Origin: Artemia franciscana
Lineage: Eukaryota > Arthropoda > Branchiopoda > Anostraca > Artemiidae
Reading direction: 5' to 3'
DNA: 64,000 bases
Assembly: GCF_032884065.1 (NCBI RefSeq)
Contig: NC_088865.1
Coordinates: 46,402,185 to 46,466,184 of the forward strand
The notes beneath the pieces are model-generated. The model did no database searches. It was not told the origin of the DNA and worked only from the letters and a program-made list of their open reading frames with translations. The translations under genes and the position numbers were made by a program. Positions 35,105-48,178 of this stretch are shown piece by piece. Numbering within the stretch: the first letter of the stretch is position 1; each line of letters begins with the position of its first letter.

Positions 35105-36055
35105 CAATGGTTTATTTCAGTTCTGGGAGGGGCTTGGATGGGCTGTAGTTAACTGATGGAGAGCAATAACTTGAGATGCCTCTTTAACAGTAATCACTTT
35201 ACCATCATAAAGCTAAACCATCTACTAGACCATGTAGACCTCTTCCAAGCTTTGATTTAGCATAAGTAATTATCTGAAGTCTTGGCTTTGTAAGTAACTC
35301 AAAAATAAAGACACCACTACCTTGCAAACCTATATTTTCTCTAAGAATCAGCTGCTACATTCTAGGACTACAAAATTCCATCCTAAGTGGGTGAGGTTAT
35401 AAACCTGAGCCTTGTTTTCCAATCCTCCTAACAGGAGGATTGGACGAAAACTATTCGTCCTAACGAAAACTATTTCGTTCTGAGTCATGGGAATACCAGG
35501 AAGTCTAGTACTGCGAAATCCAAGGAATTTCCTTCCAGAAGCTTCTGGATAAGGCTCTTCTTTGAAGCCAAATAGGACCAGCTGATTTGAAATTTTATTT
35601 GGTTAAACTCATCGCTCTGACGATCAACATCGGATTGATTTGGTTTCAGAGATTCAAGCTTTGACATCGTCAAGTCATATTGTTTAAGTGATTTTTCGAC
35701 AAGCACATCAAAGTCTATTTTCAGGCTAGTGTATACCTCTTGTCTAATGATTTCCATAATGTCAGCATCAAAATCAGTATGTACATGACTAAGAGTAAGC
35801 TTTTTAACAGAGGCCTCAACCAAAGAACCAACCTCAGTAGACAGTGCTTGACTCACAACTTTTGCCATTGTAGATTTAAGAGTTTGATCTTTCAGCGAAT
35901 CTGCAATTAGCTTCTGCTTGTTCTTTAGGGTGTTATTATGTGAAGTGAGCACAGCAACCTGCTTATTAATAGATTCAGCTCCACTGAACTGGATGGATAA
36001 GTCTCATCTCTCCGGTACTAGGAGGTCCATAGCTCTTTTTTGAGGCATCACCCAT
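35105..36055 (-). pseudogene. ORF1 of the CR1/jockey-like LINE
   Basis: It starts near 36055 with MGDASKKSYGPPSTGEMRL, then shifts frame. The 155-codon open run 35485-35952 is helical and charged (KNKQKLIADSLKDQTLKSTM; MSKLESLKPNQSDVDRQSDE), fitting the coiled-coil of LINE ORF1 proteins. The end (about 35105-35330) reads RLQIITYAKSKLGRG and YDGKVITVKEASQV, like the C-terminal domain of ORF1. At least two frameshifts and a stop separate the pieces. Confidence 0.65.
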
Positions 36056-36461
36056 GATGAAGGCTAAAATGAACTCCAATTAAACTAGGCTAATGAAGCT
36101 ATGGGCCAAAAAAAAACAAACAGCAAAAGACAAGGTATCTTCTGGCTACCACAAGCAATTATCAGAAGGGTCTTATTACAGCTAAGCAGAGATGTTGGCA
36201 TCAAACGCAAAATAAAAAAAAACTGTGCCTGGAGGGTCCCCAATTGCACCCTTGGAGTTGGGGCTGCTAGACTGGGCTGCCTTTTCCACTGGACTGGTTG
36301 GCAGGCTAAACCAGTTCTTCATACAATTTCAGTTTAATGGATAGATTAATGATGCCAGATATTCCACTTAAGTCAATAATATAAATGCCAGTGAATTTCT
36401 TTAATCTTATATTTTCAAATTTTATATTGCAAAGACAATGCAAATTCAAAACTTTATGAAT
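36056..36461. other. 5' flank of the LINE and right inner palindrome edge
   Basis: The segment to about 36340 may be LINE 5' untranslated sequence (GC-richer, CTGGACTGGTTGGCAGGC). Homology to the left arm begins at about 36427 (TTGCAAAGACAATG). Confidence 0.4.
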
Positions 36462-36701
36462 AGTAAAGGTAAAGAATATGGCATTAGACTTTACGGTTGC
36501 TACCAGCGGAGCTGATCTCCGTTTCTTAGCCCTTCAGCCAGGAAGTACAATGGGAGGTTGGGGGCCAACCATCCTGTGCTTTTGCACACCCTTCCTGTTT
36601 ACCTTACCAGATTTCTCTAGGTACCCATTTAGAGGTGGATCGACTCTGGCTGAGCTTACAGAGTCACGCCACCGACCACCGTCCCTAACTAAATAATTGG
36701 T
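36462..36701 (-). mobile_element. SINE, 5'-truncated, right arm only
   Basis: Same body as 56159-56480 (GATCTCCGTTTCTT-GCCCTT, AGCCAGGAAGT-CAATG, CCATCCTGTGCTTT-GCACA, CAGATTTCTCTAGG, GAGTCACGCCAC) but without the tRNA-like head. Flanks are TATGAAT / TTTGAAT, consistent with a short target duplication, and the left arm reads straight through at about 29879, so it inserted after the duplication. Confidence 0.8.
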
Positions 36702-39399
<2,698 letters not shown>

Positions 39400-39878
39400 T
39401 AAATAAAAAAAAGTTTTTTTAACGGAAAGTAAGGAGCGACACTAAAACTTAAACTGAACAGAAATTACTTCGTATATGAAAGGAGATGCTTCCTCATCAA
39501 CGCCCCGCTCTTTACGCTAAAGCTTGACTCTTTCTCTTAACTCTACTTTTTTTAAACAGTAAAAAAAACTTTAGCGTAAACAGTGGGGCGTTGATGAGGA
39601 AGCATCTCCTTTCATATACGAAGTAATTTCTGTTAATTTTAGCTTTTAATGTCGCTCTTTACTTTCTGTTAAAAAAGTTGTTTTTTTTAAATTTAATTTC
39701 TGAACGTTTTTGAATCAATGCATGTTTTGATTTTGGCTCTCTGCAGATGAATAATTAAAACGAAATTTGCATATTTTTTTTTGCTAAAGGGCTTTCTCAT
39801 AGTTTTGATCGAATGATTTTAATCCATTTTTTAGAGTTTTAGTTACTATTGAGCCGGGTCGCTCCTTACTACAAAATA

Positions 39879-40345
39879 ATATGAAAAAAACTTCGTTTTC
39901 TTAAAGAGTTAAAGAGGCTGCGTCCCAAAGTCGAACCTTAAAACGTACAGGAATTAGAAGAGGCAGTTGGGGGGCTGCCGCCCCCCAAACCCCCAGCTTT
40001 TAAAGACTCTTTTGTACAGGTTTTTTGTTTTTTTGCTAACCCCCCGCTCTTGGCTTCGGAAAGGCCCTCTTTTAATTAACAAAAAATTGAAATGAATGAA
40101 TAATGGAATAACTTCGAAAAATGTTAAACACAAGAGGACAGGAGAACCATTGCGCCGAAACTAGTAAATAGTAACAATGAAGTCCCCCCACAAAAAAAAC
40201 CTGTACAAAAGAGTCTTTAAAAGCTGGGGGTTTGGGGGGCGGCAGCCCCCCAACTGCCTCTTCTAATTCCTGTACGTTTTAAGGTTCGACTTTGGGACGC
40301 AGCCTCTTTAACTCTTTAAGAAAACGAAGTTTTTTTCATATTATT
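39879..40345. repeat. 5' foldback of R2
   Basis: Arms of about 147 bp (39879-40025 and 40197-40345) are essentially perfect reverse complements around a spacer of about 170 bp. They include the GGGGGGC-TGCCGCC-type G/C-rich core and the CTCTTTAACTCTTTAAG end. Confidence 0.9.
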
Positions 40346-40825
40346 TCTGTACGTTTTTCTACAATCCATGGTGGATGTAATTTAATAATTCCTGTACTCC
40401 TCGTACAGGAATTAGGAGAGGAACTTGGGTGGCTGCCGCCCCCCCGCTTTTAAATCATTGTATAAAATAAAAAAAAATTAGGACTATAAGAAGACTATTA
40501 GGAGAGGCAAACCCCCCGCTTTTAAAGACTCTTTTGTACAGGTTTAATTTTTTTTCATATTAATTCTGTAAGTTTTTCTACAATCCATGGTGGATGTAAT
40601 TTAATAATTCCTGTACTCCTCGTACAGGAGTACTCCTCGTACAGGAATTAGGAGAGGAACCCCCCCCCCCTCCCCCCCCGCTTTAAATCATTGTATAAAA
40701 TAGAAAAAAAATAGATAGAATGACCAAAATGTTTCTTTTGCTCATAAGAAGCTAATATTCTGTTATCTCTCAAATGATAAGCTGTCCAGGTGTTATCAAA
40801 ATTTTTTTGATGTTGTGAAAAAAAA

Positions 40826-40898
40826 CCGCCCGTAAGAGACTTGAACCTTTGATCCGAGGATTAAAAGTCTCACGCTCTATCAACTGAGCTAATAACTT
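40826..40898 (-). pseudogene. tRNA-Lys(UUU)-like sequence, probably not functional
   Basis: On the minus strand: D arm TAGCTCAGTTGATAGAGC, anticodon loop CTTTTAA (anticodon UUU) and T arm GGTTCAAGTCT, which also supply A- and B-box-like promoters. The D stem is perfect. The anticodon and T stems have mismatches. The acceptor stem fails: 5' strand AAGTTAT cannot pair with 3' strand ACGGGCG. It is a tRNA pseudogene or a tRNA-derived head carried inside R2. Confidence 0.55.
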
Positions 40899-40987
40899 GC
40901 ATGTGTGTAAATATAACTTCTCAATAACTTTTAAAAATTTCAAATTAACATGGGCTCTTATGGAGAGAAATCCGTTAATTAAATAGC

Positions 40988-41410
40988 TAATGCGTGGTTT
41001 CTGGAAAACAGGGAAGGAGTTATCGGATCGAGCTGAAATTTCGCGGATAAGCTCCTGGGCCGTAGGGGACCTTAACTTGTGAATTTCAGCCCGATCGGAC
41101 AACGTTGAAAGGGGGGGGGGGTTGGAGGGTCGAAACTTTCGGGGGGTTAAGATTTTCCTACGAAACTTTCCAGGAAAATTACTCGGAGAATTCCGCATCG
41201 AATGAGTCTTCGTACACCCAGATCCGATGTCGGATGTGACCTGTAGGCGTCTAGGAAAAAAAAGTAAATGAATTTTAAGTGGCTATGCGTGGTTTCTGGA
41301 AAACAGGGAAGGAGTTATTGGATCAAGCTGAAATTTCGCGGATAAGCTCCTGGGCCCTAGGGGATCTTAACTTGTGAATTTTAGCCCGATCGGAAAACGT
41401 TAAAGGGGGG
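40988..41410. repeat. Two direct copies of a block of about 130 bp
   Basis: TGCGTGGTTTCTGGAAAACA ... GAGCTGAAATTTCGCGGATA-like ... AGCTCCTGGGCC ... CCCGATCGGA occurs at about 40990-41118 and 41285-41405 with few differences. Inside R2. Confidence 0.85.
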
Positions 41411-41589
41411 CTGGGGTTGACGGGTCGAAACTTTTGGCCAGATTTTCCCCATGAAGGAAAAGTTGGAGGGGGATGAAATTTTGCAGGTTTCTTAGTTGGA
41501 GCTCGGGCTACGAAATGCATCCCTCCCCATCCCTCTGCAACCACTGGAACCGAAGATCGCTTAACATTGTCGTGTGTCACCTCTTTATA

Positions 41590-41607
41590 GAGGCACGAGT
41601 GTGCCTC
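41590..41607 (+). repeat. 3'-terminal hairpin of R2
   Basis: GAGGCAC pairs perfectly with GTGCCTC around GAGT, 5 bases from the proposed element end CTTGA. Confidence 0.6.
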
Positions 41608-41634
41608 CTTGATTCGTTACCACGAACTGTTTGA

Positions 41635-42535
41635 TACCAAAACATCCTCAGTCACTTTATATTGCAGGGTTGGCTGTTAAGACCTGGGAGGGGGCTCAAT
41701 TTGATGGGACATTAAAATGTCTTATGACATTTTTGAGGACTAAAAATGATTTTAGTGTAATCAACCTCCCTCCCGTGCCCTTATCACCTCACATAACAAA
41801 GGGAAGTTCCTTTAAGGTAAGTAAACTACCAATTCGGTTGTGATGATTAAAGTGCGACATATACTTTTTTCTTTTTTTAACCTCTCAGGAGAGCCATAAA
41901 AGAAAGAAAAGTTTGTTGGGTATGGTCGGTCTGAAGGATGAGGCTAATGAACATAAAGGGAGCATATTCTAAACTAACTTTTAGTGTCATTATTGGTGAT
42001 ATAATTTAAATTCATATACTCCAAGCAAACTAAAAATCTTTTTTTTTTCCTCTTCCCTTGACAAAGAGGAGGCAAATGCAATTTCCCCATGTTATAGCTT
42101 GATAAGATAATCCTCATATGTCAAAACTGTCGCATGTATTTTTCCTATCTTCGTAACGATACAAAATAGAACAATTTTGACAGAACCTTTAGATTCCTTT
42201 CTCTAAATGTACACATAACACATACATATCTAATTTCTAGCCAAAATGGAATATGCCTTACATTTGATTATCACAGCCGAATTTTTTACATACAGTCTTA
42301 AACTTATTCATAGTAAGGACCTGTCAATTAGGAACAATTGCGGGCTATTAGTTACTGACAATCTAAAAAAAACTTTCTATCACATAAGATACATCAACGG
42401 AATTGGCTTTTTATGCGAATTAATTAAAAGAAACTTTCCAAAAAAAGAGTTTTTTCAAAGAAAAGTAAGGTCATATTAAACTTGAGATTAGAGAAAATAA
42501 AAACTACAATAACTCAAACTCAAAACGACCAGAAA
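41635..42535. other. Right-arm DNA, no gene recognised
   Basis: Inverted counterpart of 26221-27145. Nothing coding is supported. Confidence 0.5.
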
Positions 42536-44335
42536 TCAAACAGTTTGTGATAACGATCTGCAAGTAAAGAGTGACTCAGCCAAATCGCAACTGAAACTCT
42601 AAACAACGAAATTTTAATATCAATAGATACACCAAACGAATTAGTTTATTATGTTGATTCCAAATATATAAGACTCATAAGCTTTAGTGTTACAAATCAA
42701 AAGTTACGAACTGGAGAAAATTTGCCTGTTTTTTTTTTTTTTAATAGGGGAATAACACCCCTAAAGTTAAAGAAATCTTAATGAAAATCGCGCAATCAGA
42801 TTAAGCGTATCAAAGAACCCTGCTTTAGTAGTTTCAAGATTCTATCTTCAAAACTGTGGAATTTTGCCATTTTTACCAGAAGACAGATCACGGATGTATG
42901 TTTATTTGTTGTTGTTTATTTCTTTTCATGGTTTGTTTTTTTCTTGTCCTATAACATCGGCATAAAGTGCATTCAAACGGAAATTAGAAGTTATAGTGCA
43001 CCTTTTAAGTGACCAAAAAGGTTGGAAGGCAACTGGCCCCCTCCCACGCCTATTTTTTCCTTAGTTATCTGATCCAGATTTCGAGATAGCCATTTTTTCA
43101 GTATTGTTTAAATATCAAATAGTTATGTGTTTCGGTGTAAAATGATAAAAAGACCCCCACAGCCTGTGGGAAGAGGCTTATAAAGTTGTAAAATCCACCC
43201 ATTGTTCACTTAAAATATTTGTTATTGGGAAGTATACATATAGTTTTTTGCAGAGGGCGGGGATTATGCGGGTGGATTTGTGTATGGAAAATCTTTCTAT
43301 GGAAGTGAATTTCTGGGGGAGGGATGAATATTGTAGGGGAAATTTCGTACTGGGGAGATTTGACAGAATTACTATGTGCAATTCTTTTAATTTTCCAACA
43401 TTCTATTTGACAAATTTTTCATGTGGAGAATTATCCAAAGGTCTTTTTCATTGTGTTTTCATTTCTGGGAAATAATTCCCACGGAAGGGGGAATTTCTGG
43501 AGTGATCGAGAAACCATTTAGAGATTGTAGTCTTTTTCGAATAAAAAATGCTATGGAAAATTTTTCAATCTGAATAATCTGCAAGCAATTTTACAGAGAG
43601 GAGAATTCTCTACGAGGATGGAACAGTCTAGAGGGAGTTTGACGAGGGGGGCATTTTACATTGGTTGGTATTTCCATAAGGGTGTTTTTCGTTAGGGGAG
43701 GGTTATGTTTCATAGAGGGTGAGCCGAAGTTACCGGTATTATTTGAAAAACGAATAGAAATTATTCCATATATGAAGAGTTACCCCCTTCTCAATACCTT
43801 TCTCTTACGCTAAACCTTAACTGATTGTCCTAATGTTCTAGAGTGTCTACTGAAAAACAGTTTAATTAGCTTAAGAAACTTTGTTTAAAGTGCTAATGGC
43901 TTTAGTATAAAGAACAAGGGGCAACCCTTCATATAAATTAATATGCAAATATCCAAATTTTGACCAAAATTATTAAAAAAAAATTTTTCGTGTACGGTGA
44001 GCCAAATTTGAACCTGTATTAGTTGAAAAAAGTTCAGAAATTAAGTCTAAAAAAACAAGTTTTTTATATGAAAGTAAGGAGGGACATTAAGACATAAAAT
44101 GAACATAAATTATTCCGTATATGAAAGGGGCTGTCCCCTCCTTAACGCCTTGCTCCTTATGCTAGAGTATTTATTGCTTTAAAAAGTTGGTTTATGACAA
44201 AGAGTCAAATTTAGCGTGAAGTGTGATGCGTTGAGAAGAAGACAGGCCCTTTCATATATGGAATATTTCTGTTCGATTTAAGTCTAAATGTCCCTCCTTA
44301 CTTTCAGGTAAAAAGAATAGCTTTTGTTTTTATCT
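42536..44335 (-). mobile_element. R1-e right-arm copy, uninterrupted
   Basis: Degenerate terminal hairpin (CAAACAGTTTGTGATAACGAT) at the start, G/C-rich hairpin near 43155 (CCCCCACAGCCTGTGGG), and 5' foldback near 44040-44330. It shares flanks with the left-arm R1-e, so it existed before the duplication. It lacks the 2.84-kb insertion present in the left copy. Confidence 0.65.
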
Positions 44336-46334
44336 AATTACTATCAAAGAATAATTGAAACCACAAACAAACACAAATTAAATAAACAATCATAGCAAAA
44401 AAAAAAACATATAACAGGTTCTAATATAAGTGAATAAATAAATCTTAAAACGAATGAAAATTAAATTGAATATGCAAATCAAGCTTGAAACGAAAAAAAT
44501 CCTTACAACCAAAAGTTTTGATACTGCCTCCTTCTTTCATTTTAAAAGTATAAGGCCTACTGCGTCATTGGTGCTTTACTAAAAACAGAAATTCTTCCGC
44601 ATATGAGGGTAGATGTATCTTCCTCATCATTACCTCTTTACGCTAAAGTATGACTTTTCATCAACGGGCCTGAAACCAATCCAACCTCGAGGAACGCCCC
44701 ACCGGATCAAACAACGTATTGAAACAACATCATTAATAAAGAATCAATTGGATCTTCCATGTTTGTAAGACATCAACAAATTCAAGACCAAACAACTATT
44801 TAAAGGAAAAAAAATATACCGTACAAAATTCTTGAAATAAAGTGGCGGATCAAGATAAGTGTTTTTTCAAGAGTGTCTGCAGGAGAGAGGTAAGGACGGC
44901 TTTAATCTTGCGGAAGACCAGACATTACACATATTTTGAATTCAAACTTCCTCAGCACATAACTCTCTTCTTCATCTATCTAAGACTCTATTGTAAACTA
45001 TTCTAAAGAATCTATACCACAAAAATACTGATGATCAAAAACTTTGACTCAACACCCAACATTTTAATGTCCTAGGCAGATGCACTTAATATCTCTTACA
45101 AATATCCGTAATAATAACCAAAATTGAATATACGGCTTTTAAAATGAACAGAAAAAAATCTCTAAATGTTTACCAATAAAGATTTTTCAAAAAAAAGAAA
45201 AATCTATATTGAAACCTAAATGAACTGAAATAAGCTCATACGACCAGTCAAACCTAAATTAAAAGTAATTACAGTAAATAGTTATATCTAAGGCGAAAAC
45301 AATAGATATTGAGCTGGACCGTCATCATTTTTGCCTTATTTAGAACAAAATATGTTTTAAACATATTCTTTTTTAGTAGTGTGATATTCAAAAATCAAAA
45401 ATTTTGCAAAATTTCAAGAGTAAATACGATTAAATATTAAACAAACAAACTAGTTCTATTAGTGCTTTCTAGTAATTATTATTAATAAGGGGATTTTCTT
45501 TCTTGTGTCAATGTTTTGGCAACCAAATACCAGACATTGTTAACGATAAAACTGTTTTAAATCAAACACACATGACACTAAGGTTGTTTAGAGGATTTGA
45601 GATGGAGGGGTGGGGTGCCAGTTTTTTGTTTTTTTGTAAGCCTTGATTGGCCTTATGATTTTTTTTGGTTGCTGTTAATGATATTAAAAACATAAATAGT
45701 CTGCTAAAAATACAAATGTTTTTTCGGATACAAATAGACTTTTGACATTAAAAGGTTCGGGGAGAGGTAGCAGTTTTCCTGTTTTTGACAATTCATTTTT
45801 GTGTTAAATTGGAATTTGTTATTAATTTTGACTTCTTTTCCTTATTACGTTTCATTTATTTACTGATAGTGATTTCTGTTTGTTTGAATTCGAGTCATGG
45901 CATAATCGTTTTTCCACTCATCCTAGGTTTTATACGGCTCTTCCTTTTTCATTAAGAAATTTTTTTTCTGAAAACCTTAAGAAAATGAATTAGAAATTGC
46001 GGTTACAGGCAGGTTTAGGTACAAATTTGGACAAGCATCTTCCTTATCTACTTTTTCTACACTCATCAAATATTAAATTTTCTTTTGTTTAACGTTTTTG
46101 GCTTTGCTTTTAAAGGGAAATTTACTGCGGCTCAAAACGAATGCTATAACAATCGACTCACGAGACAAGGTGTTTGTCAGTTTTCATGATTTTTTCATAT
46201 AGTCTCGTATAGTTTTCCCATAACCTAAGTTTAAATTTTAATTTTTAAATTTAATTTAAATTTTAAAGTTAAGTTTAATTTTTTCCGTATTTTTTTCTTA
46301 CAGAATTACTTCCCCGTAAGACTTTCCCATAATA
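44336..46334. other. Right-arm unique DNA
   Basis: Includes the empty site of R1-d at 44848-44849. No gene recognised. Near 46237-46280 there is a low-complexity AAATTTAA-rich stretch. Confidence 0.5.
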
Positions 46335-47571
46335 GGACCTCAAACTTTATTTACGAACTTTTTTATTAGTAATAAATATATGTAACTTACGAGTTAACTT
46401 GCTTAAGGAACTTCTATATTTGTATATTTTTATTACGTACATGAGGGGGTTTGCCCCCTCGTCAATTCCTCGCTCTTTACACTAAATTTCAGACTTTGTT
46501 CTAATTCTTTAAGAAGGACCCCTGAATCACAAAGACCGTTTCATTAGAGTGAATAGCTCTTTTGAAATTACTAAAAATACTTTAGCGTAAAGAGCAAGGT
46601 ATTGAGCAGGGGACGAGCCGGATTATATACGTAATAGTTTCTGTTCGTTTTAATTTATAATGTTGCTCCTTACTTTCAGTTGAAAAAACGGTTTTGTACT
46701 TAATTTCTCATTGTTTTTTTTTTGTTTTGTTTTTTTTTAAATAATGCTGGAAAATCCAGCAATATCCAAAATTCCATCGATCGAAAAATTCTTCCCCAAA
46801 GATAAATTCCTCCATGGAAGGATACATCCACGAAACCCCTGAATCCGACCCCCTCCCCCCCCCCCGACACCAGAAAAATCGCCCTAGAAACGTCTGTATA
46901 CTTCCCAATAACCAATGCTAAATGAGCAAAGTTCATAACTTGCAGCCCTTTCCTTGGGGGATTAAGTCGTCATCAAAGACAAAGTTATTATATTTTTCGA
47001 CTATTCTGAACAAAATTGCTATCTCAAAATTTTGATCTGGTGACTTAAGGAAAAAATGAGCGTCGGACTAGTTGCCCTGCAATTTTTTTGGTCACTTAAA
47101 AAGGGCACTAAAACTTTTAGTTTCCGTTTGAATGAGCCATCTCGCAACATTCTAGGACTACTGGGTCGATGCTATCACAACAGGAAAAAAAAACATATCA
47201 ACAAATAAACACGCATCCGTGATCTTTCTTCTGACTAAAAATAAAAAATTCCACGTTTTTGGAGATAGGAGCTTAAAACCTTTACAGCAGGGTTTCTGAT
47301 AAGGTGAATCTGATGGTGTAATTGTGATGAAGATTCTATGACTTTTTGGGGTGTTTTCCCCTTTTTACGAAAATAAGGCAAATTTTCTCAGGCTCGTAAC
47401 TTTTTATGCGTAAGACTAAACTTGATGAAATTTATATATTTAAAATCAGCATTAAAATTTGATACTTCTGATGTATATATTAGCATTCAAATTCCGTGTT
47501 TTGGAGCTTCAGTTACTATTGAGCCTGGTCGCTCCTTACTTACACTTTGTTACCACGGACTGTTTGAAAAG
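46335..47571 (+). mobile_element. R1-c right-arm copy, 5' foldback lost
   Basis: R1 interior and 3' end (CGCTCCTTACTTACACTTTG, degenerate hairpin, TTTGA). The 5' foldback module present in the left copy (17640-17790) is absent. The flank TTCTCCAAATACTAC matches the left arm next to the same hairpin. Confidence 0.65.
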
Positions 47572-47719
47572 AAGTTCTCCAAATACTACAAACTAATAAG
47601 GTTAATTTGAGGAAAATTTAAAAAAGAAAATAACAATATTTCATAAGAGAATTAATTTGCTGTATGAAAATATCGTAATTTGTTTTATTTTTTTTCTTAC
47701 CGTAAGTAAGTCAAACGAC

Positions 47720-47720
<1 letters not shown>

Positions 47721-47750
<30 letters not shown>
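47721..47750. repeat. Poly-A tract, 30 bases
   Basis: Uninterrupted A run about 200 bases upstream of the SLC26 exon; the left-arm counterpart near 16110 has 9 A. Confidence 0.9.
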
Positions 47751-47751
<1 letters not shown>

Positions 47752-47950
47752 AATTTGAGCGGCTTGTAAATTGAATCATCATAACTTGTCGATTAGAGGT
47801 TTTCATGTGCTTTGGATTCTGAAGAGAAATATGCAATCGTTCTAAGAATTTTTACTAATTTCGTCTCCTTCCCTTATTTTGTCCACAGGAAGACATTGTA
47901 ATCTGTTCAAATATAGATTTATGTAGGATTTCATATATTTTATTACTTAG

Positions 47951-48178
47951 ATTCCCGAAGAGAAATTCCCAGATGTTCCGAAAGAGCCGTACTATAAACG
48001 ACTGTCAAAACAAATATTTCGCAAGAAAACGCTATACAAACGGCTTCCTATCCTGAGATGGGTTAAAGAATATAAACTAAGCTATATTGTGCCTGATTTC
48101 ATCGCTGGATTATCTGTTGGTCTCACACTCGTGCCTCAAGGCATAGCTTATGCCATTGTCGCTGGATTGCCACCTCAG
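47951..48178 (+). CDS. SLC26/SulP anion-transporter exon (SLC26A11-like), intact
   Basis: A 228-base internal exon with acceptor TTACTTAG and donor CAG-GTAAGA, open in one frame for 76 codons (phase 0 at both ends). The reading runs from IPEEKFPDVPKEPYYKRL through a basic stretch and the family phrase RLPILRW. It then enters the first membrane helix with DFIAGLSVGLTLVPQGIAYA, the SulP/SLC26 signature, and ends GLPPQ, after which family members continue with YGLY in the next exon. SLC26A11-type proteins carry sulfate and other anions across membranes. No further exons are recognised within the window, so the gene must have long introns or be incomplete. The left-arm copy is frameshifted. Confidence 0.85.

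Larger units (their letters stand above)
31664..36055 (-). mobile_element. CR1/jockey-like LINE remnant in the palindrome spacer
   Basis: Read on the minus strand from 36055 to 31664 it shows an ORF1 region, an endonuclease region, the region between endonuclease and RT (duplicated), and part of the RT. Frameshifts and stops break it throughout. The RT ends after LIYIN without the YADD box, so the 3' part is deleted. Family assignment comes from the ORF1-endonuclease-RT order and the RT wording (GVPIGSVL, WLRSYLSGKSQYVSV), typical of CR1/jockey-type LINEs. It lies entirely between the palindrome arms. Confidence 0.75.
39873..41612 (+). mobile_element. R2: second Helitron-like foldback element, nested in R1-f
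   Basis: The A-rich 5' end (AAAATAATATGAAAAAAAC) is followed by a long foldback (39879-40345) with TTAAAACGTACAGGAATTA, nearly the R1 motif. Then come short CCTGTAC/GTACAGG palindromes and C/G runs (40392-40411, 40609-40680), a tRNA-like sequence and two direct copies of a 130-bp block. The 3' end is hairpin GAGGCAC/GTGCCTC (41590-41607) followed by CTTGA. The architecture parallels R1 although most sequence differs. The left junction is not exact because the R1 host bases at the site may have varied. No ORF is convincing. Confidence 0.6.
39400..41634 (+). mobile_element. R1-f: internally deleted R1 carrying a nested R2
   Basis: R1 5' end and foldback (39400-39700; private sequence AGATGCTTCCTCATC in both arms). 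The R1 interior is deleted, with a jump near 39825 from the GATCGAATGATT region to the 3' block (GTTACTATTGAGCCGGGTCG). R2 interrupts the terminal hairpin at about 39873, and the final TTCGTTACCACGAACTGTTTGA ends at 41634. Host flanks are CCTGAAAAG-A and T-ACCAAAACATCC; the left arm at 27145-27146 reads GGAAAGATGCAAAAAACATCC on the reverse strand, i.e. the empty site. Confidence 0.75.

Noticed and set aside
40770-41580. 142- and 85-codon minus-strand ORFs
   Set aside because: They cover the duplicated 130-bp block and the tRNA-like sequence of R2 and share translated phrases only because of the direct repeat.
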